Part shown: in pieces, positions 1 to 8,939 of the stretch
Layout: each line of letters opens with the position of its first letter
Numbering within the stretch: the stretch's first letter is position 1
The notes under the pieces: generated by a model
What the model saw: only the letters and a program-made list of their open reading frames with translations
Told to the model about the DNA's origin: nothing
Database searches by the model: none
Program-made: the position numbers and the translations under genes
Source: Candidatus Omnitrophota bacterium
GTDB lineage: Bacteria; Omnitrophota; Gorgyraeia; Zapsychrales; Zapsychraceae
NCBI GenBank assembly: GCA_020632495.1
Contig: JACKFL010000005.1
Location: forward strand, 1,798,001-1,862,000
Reading direction: 5' to 3'
DNA length: 64,000 bases

Positions 1-741
1 CGTACCGGCAAAGATTGTGTTTTGCGGGTCCCCGTCGGGACCCTCGTCCGGGACAACGAGACGCGTTTGCTGATCAAGGACCTGACAAAGGACCAGCAAA
101 CCGTGATCGTCGCCAAAGGCGGCGCCGGCGGGATCGGAAACGCCCGACGAAAGTTCACAGTGCCGCCCCACAAGGGCGAAGAGCGCGTGCTGGCCCTGGA
201 ACTCAAGCTCATTGCCGATGTCGGTTTCATCGGTTTTCCTAACGCAGGCAAGTCCACTCTCATATCCTCGATTTCCAAAGTTAAATCCAAGATTGCCAAT
301 TATCCCTTTACGACCAAGCAGCCTATATTAGGTTTCGTGCAGGCCGACGACTTCGACTTTGTGGTGGCGGATTTGCCCGGAATTATCGAAGGAGCGCATA
401 AGGGAAAGGGACTAGGCGACCGGTTTCTCAAGCACGCCGAACGGACCAAAATCCTGGTACACGTCATCGACATGGCGGGGACCGAATGCCGGGATCCGCT
501 GGACGACTACGCCAAGATACTTCACGAGATTGAAGCCTACGGTGAACGCCTGTCCGTTAAACACCGGATTGTCGCGGCGAATAAGATGGACCTGGCCGGC
601 GCGGCCGAAAATTTAGCCCGCTTTCGGAAACAATATTCCGGGGAGATCCTGCCGATTTCCGCAGCGTCCCGGGAAGGCGTGGACGACCTCGTCGATGAAC
701 TGGTAAAGGCATTATGCTCAGAAAGTTCCCCCGAAAAATAA
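1..741 (+). CDS. obgE: GTPase Obg, 5'-truncated by window edge
   Basis: Obg/CgtA GTPase that associates with the large ribosomal subunit and takes part in its assembly and in stress control. The reading frame is open from base 1, so the N-terminal part of the glycine-rich Obg fold lies outside the window; about 246 residues are visible. The end of the Obg domain (VPVGT) is followed by the G domain: P-loop GFPNAGKST near visible residue 78, switch I YPFTT, G3 DLPGIIEG, G4 NKMD and G5 SAAS. It stops soon after G5, so there is no C-terminal OCT domain, as in many short family members. Its last 28 bases overlap proB. The family call is firm; the real start is not visible. Confidence 0.95.
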   Translation, partial: RTGKDCVLRVPVGTLVRDNETRLLIKDLTKDQQTVIVAKGGAGGIGNARRKFTVPPHKGEERVLALELKLIADVGFIGFPNAGKSTLISSISKVKSKIANYPFTTKQPILGFVQADDFDFVVADLPGIIEGAHKGKGLGDRFLKHAERTKILVHVIDMAGTECRDPLDDYAKILHEIEAYGERLSVKHRIVAANKMDLAGAAENLARFRKQYSGEILPISAASREGVDDLVDELVKALCSESSPEK

Positions 742-1802
742 AGCGAGTGGTGGTCAAGCTCGGTTCCAGCGTTATTGCCACCTACCAGATGAAGCCCCGC
801 GTGGCTCAGCTGCGTTCGTTGGTGCAGCAAGTCACCGCGGTCCGCAGCAAGGGCATCGATGTCGTTCTGGTCAGTTCCGGAGCCATCGTGCTGGGTATGG
901 GCGAATTGAGCAAAAAGTTCCGGCCCGGCGATCTGGCTTCGCTGCAGGCCATCTCGGCCGTGGGTCAGACCATCCTCATGCGCAAATATAATCAGCTCTT
1001 CAAAAGTTACAATGCCAAGTGCGCGCAGCTGCTGCTGACGTGGGATGATTTTGACAACCGCGTACGCTATAATAATGCCCGCAATACGTTTAATGCGATG
1101 TTTGATATGGGCATCGTGCCGGTCGTCAATGAGAATGACACCATTTCCACGGACGAGATCAAATTCGGTGATAACGACAAATTATCCGCCCTGGTCGCCA
1201 GTCTCATCGGCGCGGATTTGTTGTTGATTCTGTCCGACGTCGAAGGTCTTTATGATTTGAACAGCGGTCAAAAGCGGGTGTTCGACGAGATCAAGGAAAT
1301 TACCCGTGAGATCGAAGGCATCGCGGGCGGTACCACCAAAAAACAGATGTCCAAGGGCGGCATGTCCGCCAAGCTGGCAGCCGTCAAGATTGCCTCGCAT
1401 GCCAAGATCCCCTGCGTTATTGCCCACGGTGAGAGCGAGGACGTTTTGCTGCGGGTAATCAAAGGCGAGCGCATCGGAACGCTGTTCGTTGAGAAGGAAG
1501 ACAAACTGCTGGCGCGCAAACACTGGATCTCATTCGGCGCCAAACCCAAGGGTGAGCTTATCGTGGACGACGGCGCCCGCAAGGCCTTGTTAAAAGGAGG
1601 CAACAGCCTGCTCCTGGTCGGTGTCCACAAGTGGCAGGGCCATTTCAAGAAGGGTGATGTGGTGGTCGTCAAAGATATGGAGAAAGTCGAGATTGCCCGG
1701 GGGATCATCAATTACGGGATTACAGATTTGAACGAGACGGGCGAGAAGAAAGGGCGGGATGAAGTCATCCACGTCGATGATCTGGTCCTCAGCGAACGCT
1801 GA
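714..1802 (+). CDS. proB: Glutamate 5-kinase (with PUA domain)
   Basis: Phosphorylates L-glutamate to glutamyl 5-phosphate, the first step of proline synthesis, in the cytoplasm. The 362-residue protein has an amino-acid-kinase domain opening with VVVKLGSSVI, a NENDTIST substrate-loop motif, and a C-terminal PUA domain from about residue 270, the usual full-length architecture. The ATG lies inside the end of obgE (28-base overlap), suggesting translational coupling, with AAAGG just upstream. proA follows after 19 bases, so both enzymes of the pathway that share the unstable glutamyl-phosphate are made together. Confidence 0.96.
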   Translation: MLRKFPRKIKRVVVKLGSSVIATYQMKPRVAQLRSLVQQVTAVRSKGIDVVLVSSGAIVLGMGELSKKFRPGDLASLQAISAVGQTILMRKYNQLFKSYNAKCAQLLLTWDDFDNRVRYNNARNTFNAMFDMGIVPVVNENDTISTDEIKFGDNDKLSALVASLIGADLLLILSDVEGLYDLNSGQKRVFDEIKEITREIEGIAGGTTKKQMSKGGMSAKLAAVKIASHAKIPCVIAHGESEDVLLRVIKGERIGTLFVEKEDKLLARKHWISFGAKPKGELIVDDGARKALLKGGNSLLLVGVHKWQGHFKKGDVVVVKDMEKVEIARGIINYGITDLNETGEKKGRDEVIHVDDLVLSER

Positions 1803-1821
1803 GTTCCTGTGAGGAAAACAC

Positions 1822-3093
1822 ATGGCAGCCAAAACCGCACTGGAAAAGAAAATCAAGGCCATGACGGGCAAGGCCAAGCGCGCGTCCTATGAAATGGCAT
1901 TGCTGAAGACTTCCGTCAAGAATGCCGCGTTGCGCAAAGTCGCCAAGGCAATTGCCGCCGACGCCGCCTACTTGATCAAAGAGAACAACAAAGACCTGCG
2001 GGCGGCAAAGAAGGCCAAGTATGCGGAATCACTCGTCGACCGGCTTTTGCTGGACGAAAAGCGCATCCGCGGGATGGTCCGGTGCCTGCAGGATACGGTC
2101 AAAATTACCGACCCGGTCGGAGAGGTGATCCGGACCTTCCGGCGGCCGAACGGGCTGCTCATCAAGAAAGTCCGCGCTCCGATCGGCGTGATCGGAATTA
2201 TTTACGAGTCGCGTCCGAACGTGACCAGCGATTGTATCGGCCTGTGCCTGAAATCCGGCAATGCCGTTATCCTTAAAGGCGGCAAGGAGGCCTGCTATTC
2301 CAACCGGGCGATCTTCCGGCTGGTTCGCGACGCCCTTAAGGATACCGGTGTTCCGGCGGAAGCGATCCAGCAGGTGGATTCAACCGACCGGGATGCGGTC
2401 CACATCCTGCTCAAGCAGGATGCGGACGTCGACCTGATTGTTCCGCGCGGCGGTGAGGGGCTGATCCGCTTTGTGGCCGAGAATTCTAGCATTCCCGTTG
2501 TCAAGCACTACAAGGGGGTCTGCCACACCTACGTGAGCGATAAGGCGGATTTGAAACAGGCGCAGAATATATGTTTTAATGCCAAGGTTCAGCGACCCGG
2601 GGTCTGCAATGCGATGGAGACCATGTTGGTCCATGAGAAAATCGCGGCGAGGTTCCTGCCGGCGATGGCCAAGGACTTTACCCACGCCGGCGTCGAACTG
2701 CGCGGGGACGCCAGGACCCGGCAAATCGTCAAACCCGGCGTGAAACGTGCCACGGATGCCGACTGGTCCGCAGAGTATCTGGATTTGATCCTGGCGGTCC
2801 GCGTGGTGAAGGATACCGCCGAGGCGATCGACCACATTAACACCTATGGTTCCAAGCATTCCGACGCTATCGTTACGCGGGACAAGCGGGAGGCGCAGGC
2901 CTTCCTCAAGGCCGTTGATTCTTCCAGCGTCTACGTCAATGCATCGACCCGTTTTACGGACGGCTACGAATTCGGTTTCGGGGCGGAGGTGGGGATCAGT
3001 ACCGACAAATTGCATGCCCGCGGTCCGATGGCCCTCGAGGAGTTAACCACTTATAAATACGAGATCCATGGAGACGGACAAATCAGATTGTGA
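1822..3093 (+). CDS. proA: Glutamate-5-semialdehyde dehydrogenase (gamma-glutamyl phosphate reductase)
   Basis: NADPH-dependent reduction of glutamyl 5-phosphate to glutamate 5-semialdehyde, the second step of proline synthesis. The 423 residues are typical of the family. The catalytic cysteine is Cys262 in the motif RPGVCNAME, and an ESRPNVTSD segment precedes the cofactor region. A GAGGAA ribosome site lies about 10 bases before the ATG. The last four bases overlap the GTG start of nadD, so the two are probably translated together. Confidence 0.97.
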   Translation: MAAKTALEKKIKAMTGKAKRASYEMALLKTSVKNAALRKVAKAIAADAAYLIKENNKDLRAAKKAKYAESLVDRLLLDEKRIRGMVRCLQDTVKITDPVGEVIRTFRRPNGLLIKKVRAPIGVIGIIYESRPNVTSDCIGLCLKSGNAVILKGGKEACYSNRAIFRLVRDALKDTGVPAEAIQQVDSTDRDAVHILLKQDADVDLIVPRGGEGLIRFVAENSSIPVVKHYKGVCHTYVSDKADLKQAQNICFNAKVQRPGVCNAMETMLVHEKIAARFLPAMAKDFTHAGVELRGDARTRQIVKPGVKRATDADWSAEYLDLILAVRVVKDTAEAIDHINTYGSKHSDAIVTRDKREAQAFLKAVDSSSVYVNASTRFTDGYEFGFGAEVGISTDKLHARGPMALEELTTYKYEIHGDGQIRL

Positions 3094-3668
3094 AACGCAT
3101 CGGCATACTCGGGGGAACGTTCAATCCTGTCCATAACGGCCATCTGGCCGTGGCGCAAACAGCCTTCGAAAAACTGAGGCTTACCAAGGTGATTTTTGTG
3201 CCGGCCAAACTGCCTGTTCACAAAGCCCCGGAAAACGTGGTGGCCCCGGCCAAGCGTTTGAAGATGGTCGAATTGGCCATTCAGCCCTACGATCATTTCG
3301 TTGCCAGTGATATTGAGATTAGCCGCAAGGGTAAATCATACAGTATTGAGACGGTGCAGGAATTCCGCAAGCAGTACGCCGAAGACAAGCTCTATTTCAT
3401 CATCGGGACCGACAGCTCGCTAAAATTGCATACGTGGAAGAGGATCGACGAGTTGGTCAAGATGGTCAGTTTTGTATGCATCAACCGGCCCGGCAATCCG
3501 ACAGCGGCGACGAAGCAGCGCTGCCGGCACATAAAAATGCCGGCCCTCGATATTTCTTCATCGATGATCAGGGCCCGGATCGCGAAGGGATTGCCGGTGG
3601 GATTTATGCTGCCCAAGGCAGTTGAAGAGTACATTAGGAAAAAGAAGATATACCGATCAACGCAGTAA
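3090..3668 (+). CDS. nadD: Nicotinate-nucleotide adenylyltransferase
   Basis: Adenylates nicotinate mononucleotide to deamido-NAD in NAD synthesis. At 192 residues it has the nucleotidyltransferase signature GGTFNPVHNGH at residues 8-18 (the T/HxGH motif) and SSSMIR at 156-161, matching the ISSTxIR motif of the family. The start is GTG and overlaps the proA stop by four bases. In many bacteria obgE, proBA and nadD are adjacent, usually followed by rsfS; here rsfS is absent and a phosphohexomutase follows instead. Confidence 0.95.
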   Translation: MKRIGILGGTFNPVHNGHLAVAQTAFEKLRLTKVIFVPAKLPVHKAPENVVAPAKRLKMVELAIQPYDHFVASDIEISRKGKSYSIETVQEFRKQYAEDKLYFIIGTDSSLKLHTWKRIDELVKMVSFVCINRPGNPTAATKQRCRHIKMPALDISSSMIRARIAKGLPVGFMLPKAVEEYIRKKKIYRSTQ

Positions 3669-3683
3669 GCGGAAGGGTTCATC

Positions 3684-5108
3684 ATGAAGAATTCGGCCTG
3701 TGAGCAAATCAAGTTCGGAACGGACGGCTGGCGGGGAGTCATCGCGGATGACTTCACGTTTGCCAATGTGGGCATCGTCGCCCAAGCCATCAGTGATTGG
3801 ATCAAAAAACATGTTAAGCCCATCAACGGGGTGAAGAAGGTGGCGGTGGGTTATGACGCCCGCTTTTTATCTCCGGAGTTCGCCCGGCACGTCAGTTGTA
3901 TTTTGGCCAAGAATAATATCAACGTCCTGCTTTCCGACCGAGCCCTGCCGACCCCATCCTTAAGTTACGGAGTGGTCGACATCAAGGGGGTATGCGGACT
4001 GATGATTACAGCCAGCCACAATCCGGCCCAATTTAACGGAATTAAAATCAAAACGCGCGAGGGCGGCGGCGCCGGGAAAAATATCACCAATGTGGTGGAA
4101 GGCCTTTTGGGCCAGAGTCCGGTCAAGTCGATGGACTTCGAAGCGGCTTGCGCCAAGGGCAAGATCCGCCTGCACAACTTCAATTTGGCGTATCTCAAGT
4201 TCATGAAGAGCTACATCGATCTCAAGCGGATCCGTAATTCCAAATTCAAGGTCATCCAGGACGTCATGTACGGGTCGGGGCGTGATATCTTGCAGGAGGT
4301 TGTTAAAGGTACGGGTATCAGCGTGGATTATCTGCACAACGAACATAATCCTTCTTTCGGAGGAGTCAAACCCGAACCGATAGCCGAGTATCTGCCGGAA
4401 TTGCTCAAGACGATGGGTGCCAATAAACACGATCTGGGCCTGGTCCTGGACGGCGACGCCGACCGGATCGCGGCCGCGGCGCCGGGCGGGGAGTACATTA
4501 GCCCGCAGAAGATCCTCGGTCTGATTGTCTTGCATTTGGCACGGAATCGGGGCCGGCAGGGCGGTGTGGTCAAAACGACGTGCGGCACGACCATGATCGA
4601 CCATATTGCCAATAAGCTGAACCTCAAGCTCCATGAGACGCCGGTAGGATTCAAGTACATTTCGGACCTGATGGTCAGCCAGCGGATCATCGCCGGCGGG
4701 GAAGAGGCCGGCGGCATAGGGGTCCAGGATTACATCCCGGAGCGCGACGGCACGCTGGCCGGGCTGTTGCTGCTGGAGATGATGGTTTATGAAAACAAGA
4801 ATATCAAGGAACTGCTGACCGATATGGAGAAGGAATTCGGGCGTTACTACTACGAACGCTCCGATCTCGATCTGCGCGGGCGGCGGTTGAATATGACGAA
4901 ATTCAAGGGTTTAAAGTCATTGCTGGATAACCGTGTGGTCGATGTCAAGGATTACGACGGGGTTAAGCTGATCTGTGAGGACGAAAGCTGGTTAATGCTT
5001 CGCCCTTCGGGGACCGAGCCGCTTGTCCGGGCCTATGCCGAGGCCAAGTCGTTAAAACAGGCCAAAGCCCTGATCGCCCTCGGAGAGGACTTTCTCAGCG
5101 GAAAGTAG
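3684..5108 (+). CDS. Phosphoglucomutase/phosphomannomutase family protein
   Basis: Alpha-D-phosphohexomutase of 474 residues. Four family landmarks are visible in order: the N-terminal FGTDGWRG, the phosphoserine loop TASHNP with catalytic Ser111, the Mg-binding loop DGDADR at 256-261 and the phosphate-binding RPSGTEP at 440-446. The sugar-specificity loop reads GGEEAGG, which fits glucose or mannose phosphates rather than glucosamine (glmM is usually GGEQSGH). It would interconvert hexose 1- and 6-phosphates for glycan or LPS precursors. The exact substrate cannot be settled from sequence. An AAGGG lies upstream of the ATG, and plsC follows after 3 bases. Confidence 0.9.
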   Translation: MKNSACEQIKFGTDGWRGVIADDFTFANVGIVAQAISDWIKKHVKPINGVKKVAVGYDARFLSPEFARHVSCILAKNNINVLLSDRALPTPSLSYGVVDIKGVCGLMITASHNPAQFNGIKIKTREGGGAGKNITNVVEGLLGQSPVKSMDFEAACAKGKIRLHNFNLAYLKFMKSYIDLKRIRNSKFKVIQDVMYGSGRDILQEVVKGTGISVDYLHNEHNPSFGGVKPEPIAEYLPELLKTMGANKHDLGLVLDGDADRIAAAAPGGEYISPQKILGLIVLHLARNRGRQGGVVKTTCGTTMIDHIANKLNLKLHETPVGFKYISDLMVSQRIIAGGEEAGGIGVQDYIPERDGTLAGLLLLEMMVYENKNIKELLTDMEKEFGRYYYERSDLDLRGRRLNMTKFKGLKSLLDNRVVDVKDYDGVKLICEDESWLMLRPSGTEPLVRAYAEAKSLKQAKALIALGEDFLSGK

Positions 5109-5111
5109 TCC

Positions 5112-5699
5112 ATGATCGTCTACTGGACATCTTATTGTGGCGTGAAGGTGCTCGATGCGCTTTACTGCCACACCAATTATGTCGGACGGGAGAATCTTCC
5201 GGCCGGCCAGCCGTTCATATTGGCCAGCAACCATATCAGCAATATCGATCCGTTCCTCTTGGGGGCCTGCCAGTGGCGGCGATTTAACTATTTGGCCAAG
5301 GTGGAGCTGTTCGATACGCCGGTCAAGGACTGGTTTTTCCGCCAGGTGGGCGCTATCCCCATCAAGCGGGGGACATCCGATTTTCGGGCATTGCGTGAGG
5401 CCTTGCGGCGCATGAAGGCGGGGACCCCCCTGATCCTCTTTCCTGAGGGCACCCGCGGTTATTCGGAGCGTCCCAAGGAGCCCCAGCCGGGGGTGGGTTT
5501 CCTGACCCGTAAAAGCGGTCTGCCGGTCGTTCCGGTCCGTATCGTGGGCTCCGACAAGGCTCTGCCGCCGGGTGCCAAGTGGTTCAAATCCCATCCGGTT
5601 AAGGTCGTATTCGGCAGTCCCATCGCGTTTCGGCCCGAAGACGACTATCCGGCTGTGGCCCAGCGCATCCTGGATGCCATTTACGCGTTAAAAGTCTAG
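5112..5699 (+). CDS. plsC: Lysophospholipid acyltransferase (PlsC-like)
   Basis: 1-acyl-glycerol-3-phosphate acyltransferase family, membrane-associated, adding the second acyl chain in phospholipid synthesis. The 195-residue protein has the HX4D catalytic motif NHISNID (His41, Asp46) and the glycerophosphate-binding FPEGTRG at 110-116; between them lies the AIPIKRG block. plsC is often found between cmk and rpsA; here it precedes rpsA but no cmk is in the window. Acyl acceptor specificity is not decided by sequence. Confidence 0.88.
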   Translation: MIVYWTSYCGVKVLDALYCHTNYVGRENLPAGQPFILASNHISNIDPFLLGACQWRRFNYLAKVELFDTPVKDWFFRQVGAIPIKRGTSDFRALREALRRMKAGTPLILFPEGTRGYSERPKEPQPGVGFLTRKSGLPVVPVRIVGSDKALPPGAKWFKSHPVKVVFGSPIAFRPEDDYPAVAQRILDAIYALKV

Positions 5700-5729
5700 T
5701 CAAAGCCTGTTTTCCGCTGATAATTTTGT

Positions 5730-5757
5730 TTGACAAATGGTGCAATTTTGCGATAAT
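5730..5757 (+). promoter_or_regulatory. Sigma-70-type promoter for rpsA
   Basis: Consensus TTGACA at 5730-5735, a 16-base spacer, then GATAAT at 5752-5757 preceded by TG (5749-5750) as an extended -10. Transcription would start near 5764 and leave a leader of about 74 bases before the rpsA ATG at 5838. It lies in one of the few non-coding gaps of the region. Confidence 0.75.
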
Positions 5758-5767
5758 ACTCGTTCTT

Positions 5768-5808
5768 CAGGATACAGCGACAGCGTTTTTTAGCGGCCGC
5801 TGTGCCTG
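5768..5808 (+). promoter_or_regulatory. Leader hairpin of the rpsA mRNA
   Basis: A compound inverted repeat in the presumed 5' leader of rpsA. The outer arms are CAGG (5768-5771) and CCTG (5805-5808), the inner arms ACAGCG (5774-5779) and CGCTGT (5798-5803), with a loop carrying a T6 run. ACAGCG is repeated at 5780-5785, so an alternative shorter hairpin can form. No U tract follows the 3' arm, so this is not a terminator. In E. coli S1 represses its own mRNA; the same role here is an inference. Confidence 0.4.
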
Positions 5809-5837
5809 AAAATTCCAATTCAAGAGAGGTACTTTGC

Positions 5838-7385
5838 ATGAGTGCAGAAAAACAATCAATGATGGAGCAGCTGTATGAGAATACATTCCGCGACATCAAA
5901 GAAGGGGAAGTTGTTAAGGGAACGATCGTTGCCTTTAACGAAAAGGAAGCCGTGGTCGACATCGGTTTCAAGTCGGAAGGATTTGTCTCGGTAGATGAGT
6001 TTCGCAATATCGAGAACCTGGAGTTGAATACGGAAATTGATGTCCTTATCGAATCGATCGAAGATGAGGACGGACGTCTGATTTTATCGCGTTTAAAGGC
6101 GGAAAAGCTGCAGGGCTGGCTGAAGATCGGCGATGCCATCAACGAAGGCGACCAGATCGAGGGGCGTATTGTCAAGCAGGTGAAGGGTGGTTTTATCGTC
6201 GACGTTCAAGGCGTCGAGGCCTTTTTACCGATGTCCCTGTCGGCCCTCAAAGGTGTGCCCCCTGAAGAATATATGGCCACCAAATATACATTTACTGTGG
6301 CCAAGCTCAACAAGGCCCGGCGCAATCTGATTCTTTCACGCCGTGAGGTTGTCCAGCGCGAACGTGACCAAGTCCGTGACAAGCTGTGGGCCGAACTGGA
6401 GAAAGGCCAAACCCGCGAAGGAACGGTTAAAGGTATCACCGACTTTGGCGCTTTCATCGATTTGGGTGGGGTCGACGGTTTGTTGCACATCACCGACATG
6501 AGTTGGACGCGCATCAATCATCCGTCAGAAATCGTCAACATCGGTGACCGGATCAAGATTCTGATTCTCGACTACGACCGCGCCGGTTCCAAGGTTTCGC
6601 TTGGGCTTAAACAGATCACTTCCAATCCCTGGGATGACATATACGAGAAGTACCCGACCGGCACCAAGACCAAGGGCCGGGTGGTGAATGTCATGCCGTA
6701 CGGTGTTTTTGTGGAAATTGAAAAAGGGATCGAGGGATTGCTCCACTCTTCGGAGATTACCTGGCAAAAGAAGCTGGTCAATCCGCAGGAAATGTTCAAG
6801 GTGGGCGACGAGATCGAAGTCCAAATCATCAATGTCGACAAGGATTCCAAGCGTATTTCCTTAAGCATGAAGCAACTCGAGGAGAATCCGTGGGAACGTG
6901 CCACAGACCAATACGCCATCGACGCCCAAGTCAAGGGGCAGGTCCGCGGTTTTACAGACTACGGTGCTTTTGTCGAGCTCGAGTCCGGGTTGGAAGGCAT
7001 GATCCACATCTCCGACATGTCCTGGACGAAGAAGATCAACCATCCGCAGGATGTATTGCAAAAGGGACAGGATGTTGACGTCATCGTCCTGGCCGTTGAT
7101 CCGGATAACCGCAAGATTAACCTGGGCCTGAAGCAGCTTTCCGATAATCCGTGGCCCGGAATTGCCGACAAGTATCCGGTGGATACCGAAATGGAGGCGG
7201 AAGTCGTCCTCAACTCCAATTTCGGCGTCTTTGTCAAACTCGACGACGAGGTCGAAGCGTTGGTCTATTCCTCGGAAATCGATAAGGAAAAGGCCGAAGC
7301 CCTCAAGCAGGGTGACAAGCTTAAGATCAAGATAATCAAGGTCGACGTTGAACAGATGAAGATCGGCGTCAGCGCCAAAGTTTAA
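5838..7385 (+). CDS. rpsA: 30S ribosomal protein S1
   Basis: S1 binds mRNA on the 30S platform and helps load structured or weakly Shine-Dalgarno messages. The 515-residue protein carries six S1 repeats; repeats 3-5 are the most regular, each with an FGAF or YGAF/YGVF core and an I(S/T)DMSW or similar segment. The ATG at 5838 is chosen over an upstream in-frame GTG at 5802 because GAGAGG lies 10 bases before it and the extra 12 residues do not look like S1. It has its own promoter and a terminator directly downstream, so it is probably monocistronic. Confidence 0.95.
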   Translation: MSAEKQSMMEQLYENTFRDIKEGEVVKGTIVAFNEKEAVVDIGFKSEGFVSVDEFRNIENLELNTEIDVLIESIEDEDGRLILSRLKAEKLQGWLKIGDAINEGDQIEGRIVKQVKGGFIVDVQGVEAFLPMSLSALKGVPPEEYMATKYTFTVAKLNKARRNLILSRREVVQRERDQVRDKLWAELEKGQTREGTVKGITDFGAFIDLGGVDGLLHITDMSWTRINHPSEIVNIGDRIKILILDYDRAGSKVSLGLKQITSNPWDDIYEKYPTGTKTKGRVVNVMPYGVFVEIEKGIEGLLHSSEITWQKKLVNPQEMFKVGDEIEVQIINVDKDSKRISLSMKQLEENPWERATDQYAIDAQVKGQVRGFTDYGAFVELESGLEGMIHISDMSWTKKINHPQDVLQKGQDVDVIVLAVDPDNRKINLGLKQLSDNPWPGIADKYPVDTEMEAEVVLNSNFGVFVKLDDEVEALVYSSEIDKEKAEALKQGDKLKIKIIKVDVEQMKIGVSAKV

Positions 7386-7401
7386 CGTCAGATCCACCTA
7401 T

Positions 7402-7445
7402 AAGACGGCACGTTCCCTTAATATAGGGAAGGTGCCGTCTTTATA
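7402..7445 (+). terminator. Rho-independent terminator after rpsA
   Basis: Long hairpin: 7402-7418 pairs with 7425-7441 through 16 base pairs with one G-G mismatch, around a 6-base loop. The RNA continues with a short U-rich tail (TTTATAACTT). It ends 25 bases before tyrS. The AAGACGGCAC arm begins with A residues, so it could work partly in both directions. Confidence 0.85.
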
Positions 7446-7469
7446 ACTTCCCCGCCAACGGTAATCAGT

Positions 7470-8636
7470 ATGTCCGTAAAAGAGTCGTTAAAAATTCTTG
7501 TCCGCGGCACCACCGAAATTATTGACACCGAAAATCTGCAGAAGAAACTGGCCGCAAGCGATCAGTCGGGAAAGCCGCTGGTCATAAAGGCCGGATTTGA
7601 TCCCACCGCGCCGGATATCCACCTCGGTCATGTCGTTCTGCTGCGTAAATTGCGGCAGTTTCAGGATCTGGGACACGATGTCTATTTTTTAATCGGTGAC
7701 TTTACCGCTCAAGTGGGCGATCCGACCGGGCGCGATCAGTTGCGCAAGAAGCTCAGCCGCTCGGAAATTGAATCCAACGCCCAAACCTACCGGCAACAGG
7801 TCTTTAAGATTCTCGACGAGAAAAAAACAAAGGTCGTGTTTAACAGTGAGTGGCTGGACGGATTGAGCTCCCAGGAAATCGTGGAGCTGACCACGCACGC
7901 TACGGTGGCGCAGATGTTGGCGCGCGCCGATTTCAAAAAACGGTACGAAGAAGGCAAAGAAATCAGCATTCTCGAATTCCTGTATCCGCTGCTTCAGGGC
8001 TATGACTCCGTACAGCTTAAGGCCGATGTCGAACTGGGAGGTAATGACCAGAAGTTTAATTTGCTGATGGGACGTCAGATGCAGGAGACGTTGGGCCAGC
8101 CGCCGCAAGTGGTCATGATGACGCCGTTGTTGGAGGGATTGGACGGTGTCAAGAAGATGAGCAAGTCACTTGACAATTACATCGGAATCAATGAATCTCC
8201 CGACGAGATATTCGGAAAAATTATGTCCGTGAGCGATGAGTTGATGTATCGCTATTTTGAATTTTTGACCGATGTCGACCTGGATGCCGTCCGCCGGATG
8301 CACCCCAAGGAGGCCAAGTTGAAATTGGCTGCAGAGATCGTGACCCAGTTTTATGATGCCGGTACGGCTGTCCGCGCGCAGGGGGAATTCGAAAAGATAT
8401 TCAGTCAGCGAGAGTTGCCTTCGGATATGCCGGAGTATCCGCTCGCGCCGGGGGGCGGGCAGACGGTGATCGATATCCTGGTGGCGGCTGATATCGTTCC
8501 CTCAAAAAAGGAGGGTCGGCGTCTGCTGGACCAAGGCGCTATCTCTTTTGATGGCAACAAGTTAGAGCGCGAAGATTGGGTTCCGGCGGCCGGGGTCCTG
8601 AAAGTCGGCAAGCGGCGTTTCCTTAAGCTGATCTGA
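7470..8636 (+). CDS. tyrS: Tyrosyl-tRNA synthetase
   Basis: Class I aminoacyl-tRNA synthetase that charges tRNA-Tyr. The 388-residue protein has HLGH (the HIGH motif) at 51-54, GDFTAQVGDPTGR after it, and the KMSKS loop at 229-233. A C-terminal S4-like RNA-binding domain occupies about residues 325-388. Length and the KAGFDPTAPDIHLGH arrangement resemble the H. influenzae-type TyrS rather than the E. coli type. It starts 25 bases after the rpsA terminator and has no obvious promoter of its own in that gap. Confidence 0.96.
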   Translation: MSVKESLKILVRGTTEIIDTENLQKKLAASDQSGKPLVIKAGFDPTAPDIHLGHVVLLRKLRQFQDLGHDVYFLIGDFTAQVGDPTGRDQLRKKLSRSEIESNAQTYRQQVFKILDEKKTKVVFNSEWLDGLSSQEIVELTTHATVAQMLARADFKKRYEEGKEISILEFLYPLLQGYDSVQLKADVELGGNDQKFNLLMGRQMQETLGQPPQVVMMTPLLEGLDGVKKMSKSLDNYIGINESPDEIFGKIMSVSDELMYRYFEFLTDVDLDAVRRMHPKEAKLKLAAEIVTQFYDAGTAVRAQGEFEKIFSQRELPSDMPEYPLAPGGGQTVIDILVAADIVPSKKEGRRLLDQGAISFDGNKLEREDWVPAAGVLKVGKRRFLKLI

Positions 8637-8706
8637 AAACATCGACAGCGGTGTAACTGATTCGTAAATATACGACTTACGATATGGGGTTATTTTCATA
8701 AAAAAC

Positions 8707-8734
8707 TTGACAAATTTTTTATTCTATATATACT
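8707..8734 (+). promoter_or_regulatory. Strong sigma-70-type promoter of the tRNA-Thr/secE/ribosomal block
   Basis: TTGACA at 8707-8712, a 16-base A/T-rich spacer, then TATACT at 8729-8734, in the 181-base gap between tyrS and tRNA-Thr. Transcription would begin near 8741, about 77 bases before the tRNA. The rest of the gap is A/T-rich, with no ORF and no convincing terminator for tyrS. It is the last obvious promoter before the long ribosomal gene string. Confidence 0.78.
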
Positions 8735-8817
8735 TGTGTAATTATTATGCCTATAGCGCGGGAAGCGCATTGCACCATTAACACCACATTATTGATTATT
8801 AATTTGAGTTTAGGACT

Positions 8818-8890
8818 GCCCCTGTAGCTCAGTTGGTAGAGCACGTCCTTGGTAAGGACGAGGTCTCCGGTTCAAGCCCGGTCGGGGGCT
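8818..8890 (+). tRNA. tRNA-Thr (anticodon GGT)
   Basis: Full cloverleaf of 73 bases. The acceptor GCCCCTG pairs with CGGGGGC (one G-U pair), the D arm is GCTC/GAGC, and the anticodon stem CGTCC/GGACG encloses GGT at 8851-8853, reading ACC. The T arm has loop TTCAAGC with a U-U mismatch at its outermost pair. CCA is not encoded; a T run follows. A threonine tRNA upstream of rpmG and secE is a common bacterial arrangement. Confidence 0.97.
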
Positions 8891-8939
8891 TTTTTCACGC
8901 TAAAGACCTGAGCGAGACTGGGTCGAATGGTAAGAAACT

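Noticed and set aside
3960..4634. Minus-strand ORF of 224 residues opposite the phosphohexomutase
   Set aside because: It is antisense to an intact gene with all family motifs and shows no protein signature.
8641..8656. Small hairpin after tyrS (ACATCG/CGGTGT)
   Set aside because: It has only six pairs and no T run follows, so it is not accepted as a tyrS terminator.
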